From UBA10649 sp963749905 (GTDB lineage Bacteria > Actinomycetota > Actinomycetes > S36-B12), in assembly GCA_963749905.1 (NCBI GenBank), contig CAVVOF010000003.1, positions 62,001 through 126,000 on the forward strand: a DNA stretch of 64,000 bases. Direction: 5' to 3'. Position 1 is the first letter of the stretch. Every line of letters starts with the position of its first letter. This document shows, piece by piece, positions 63,482 through 64,000 of this stretch. Both the position numbers and the translations under genes were made by a program. Under the pieces are notes generated by a model, which was given only the letters and a program-made list of their open reading frames with translations, was not told where the DNA came from and searched no databases.

Positions 63482-64000
63482 CTACCCCCGCTTGAAGAAC
63501 GATCGCTTGGCCACCGGCGCTGCGGCAGCCTGCTTGGCCATGGTGGGCGCCTTGCGCAACTTGTCGGCGAGGTCGAAGAAGGACTTGGCGACGGGGTGGC
63601 GCGGGATTGGCCTCGACCACGGTGACCCCCTCGTTCAGTCGGGCGGGCACCTCGACGCTGGACGGGACCTCGATGGAGATCGGCACCCCGATCGGTGCGC
63701 TCGACGTCGCTGGCGGTCAGGCCGACGCGGGAACCGCCGCGGTTGAGCACGACCTGCCACTTGCTGCGCGGGAAGCCGAGGTTGTCGAGGGTGTCGACGG
63801 TGACCTTGAGGTTCTTCAGCGCCGGCATGTCGAGCGTGGTCAGCAGCACGTAGACGTCGGCCATGTCGAAGCACTTCAGCACCACGTCGGTGAAGGCCGG
63901 CGGGGCGTCGATGACGACGTAGTCGTACATCTGCGCGGCCACCTGGACGATCTCGCCGGCCAGGCCGGCGGTGACGAACTCCGCGTCGGCGGGTCGCGTT
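63482..64000 (-). pseudogene. cpaE: CpaE/TadZ-like MinD-family ATPase, two frameshifts, 5' end beyond window
   Basis: A C-terminal fragment of a MinD/ParA-type protein that positions the Tad machinery. DYVVIDAPPAFTDVVLK and VYVLLTTLDMPALKNLK are typical; KWQVVLNRG and GLTASDVERT follow. The frame breaks at about 63690 (CGATCG), resumes as PISIEVPSSVEVPARLNEGV, breaks again near 63600 and ends SFFDLADKLRKAP...SFFKRG at 63482. Both breaks are single extra bases. The Walker A region lies outside the window. Confidence 0.8.

Overview
The window is high-GC DNA (about 70%) from an actinomycete. Evidence for this is the heavy use of GTG starts, many 4-base GTGA/ATGA gene overlaps, and families typical of Actinomycetota: DUF3159, DUF6325 with SHOCT, pepN beside DUF5130, a GlbO-type globin and an actinobacterial Tad locus. 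Genus cannot be told from sequence alone. Two tRNAs are present (Gly-TCC and Arg-TCT); there is no rRNA, CRISPR array or insertion sequence.

0-34 kb looks like chromosomal core. In order it holds a CcdA-like fragment, a PhoX-type phosphatase, tRNA-Gly, a diguanylate cyclase between two related four-helix membrane proteins, DUF6325/SHOCT, methyltransferases, a molybdopterin oxidoreductase with its cytochrome b partner, a class V aminotransferase, Nei glycosylase, DUF429, PepN, DUF5130 and a CtaJ-like protein, MalQ, amidase, prolyl oligopeptidase, MscS, globin, GH13 glucosidase, a carboxylate-amine ligase, an M20 peptidase, a thioesterase, EttA, a polytopic membrane protein, SSB and an MFS transporter. 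Three near-perfect palindromes with one shared arm sequence sit between convergent gene pairs at 4.5, 8.8 and 27.8 kb.

34.1-39.2 kb looks like a decayed genomic island. It starts at tRNA-Arg with the C-terminal piece of a tyrosine recombinase, then carries a secreted pentapeptide/FN3 protein and a secreted Vps62-like protein, both frameshifted, and an acetyltransferase. GC looks lower from about 36 to 39 kb.

39-46 kb holds an SDR/DUF2867 protein and the most interesting locus: a divergent GT4 gene facing a translationally coupled operon of a second GT4, an (alpha/alpha)6 glycosidase-like protein, a GH130 enzyme and a mannose-6-phosphate-isomerase-like cupin. This suggests synthesis and phosphorolysis of a mannose-containing glycan.

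46-58 kb holds a CoA-binding protein, an alpha/beta hydrolase, an orphan HerA-like ATPase, an FGGY kinase overlapping a sphingosine-phosphate-lyase-like PLP enzyme, a catalytically altered SDR, and a cell-surface module (sulfatase-fold protein, NoeA-like methyltransferase, 57-residue membrane protein). 58-64 kb holds a lipoprotein, a thioesterase and a Tad/Flp pilus locus (tadC, tadB, VWA, cpaF, cpaE) running off the edge.

Two window-wide patterns matter when reading this annotation. Many transcription-unit starts have a -10-like hexamer 6-7 bases before the start codon and no Shine-Dalgarno, implying leaderless mRNAs. Single-base frameshifts interrupt more than ten conserved genes, clustered at 30.7-31.1, 34.9-38 and 59-63.7 kb. 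Protein homology is intact on both sides of each break, so consensus errors or very recent decay are both possible.
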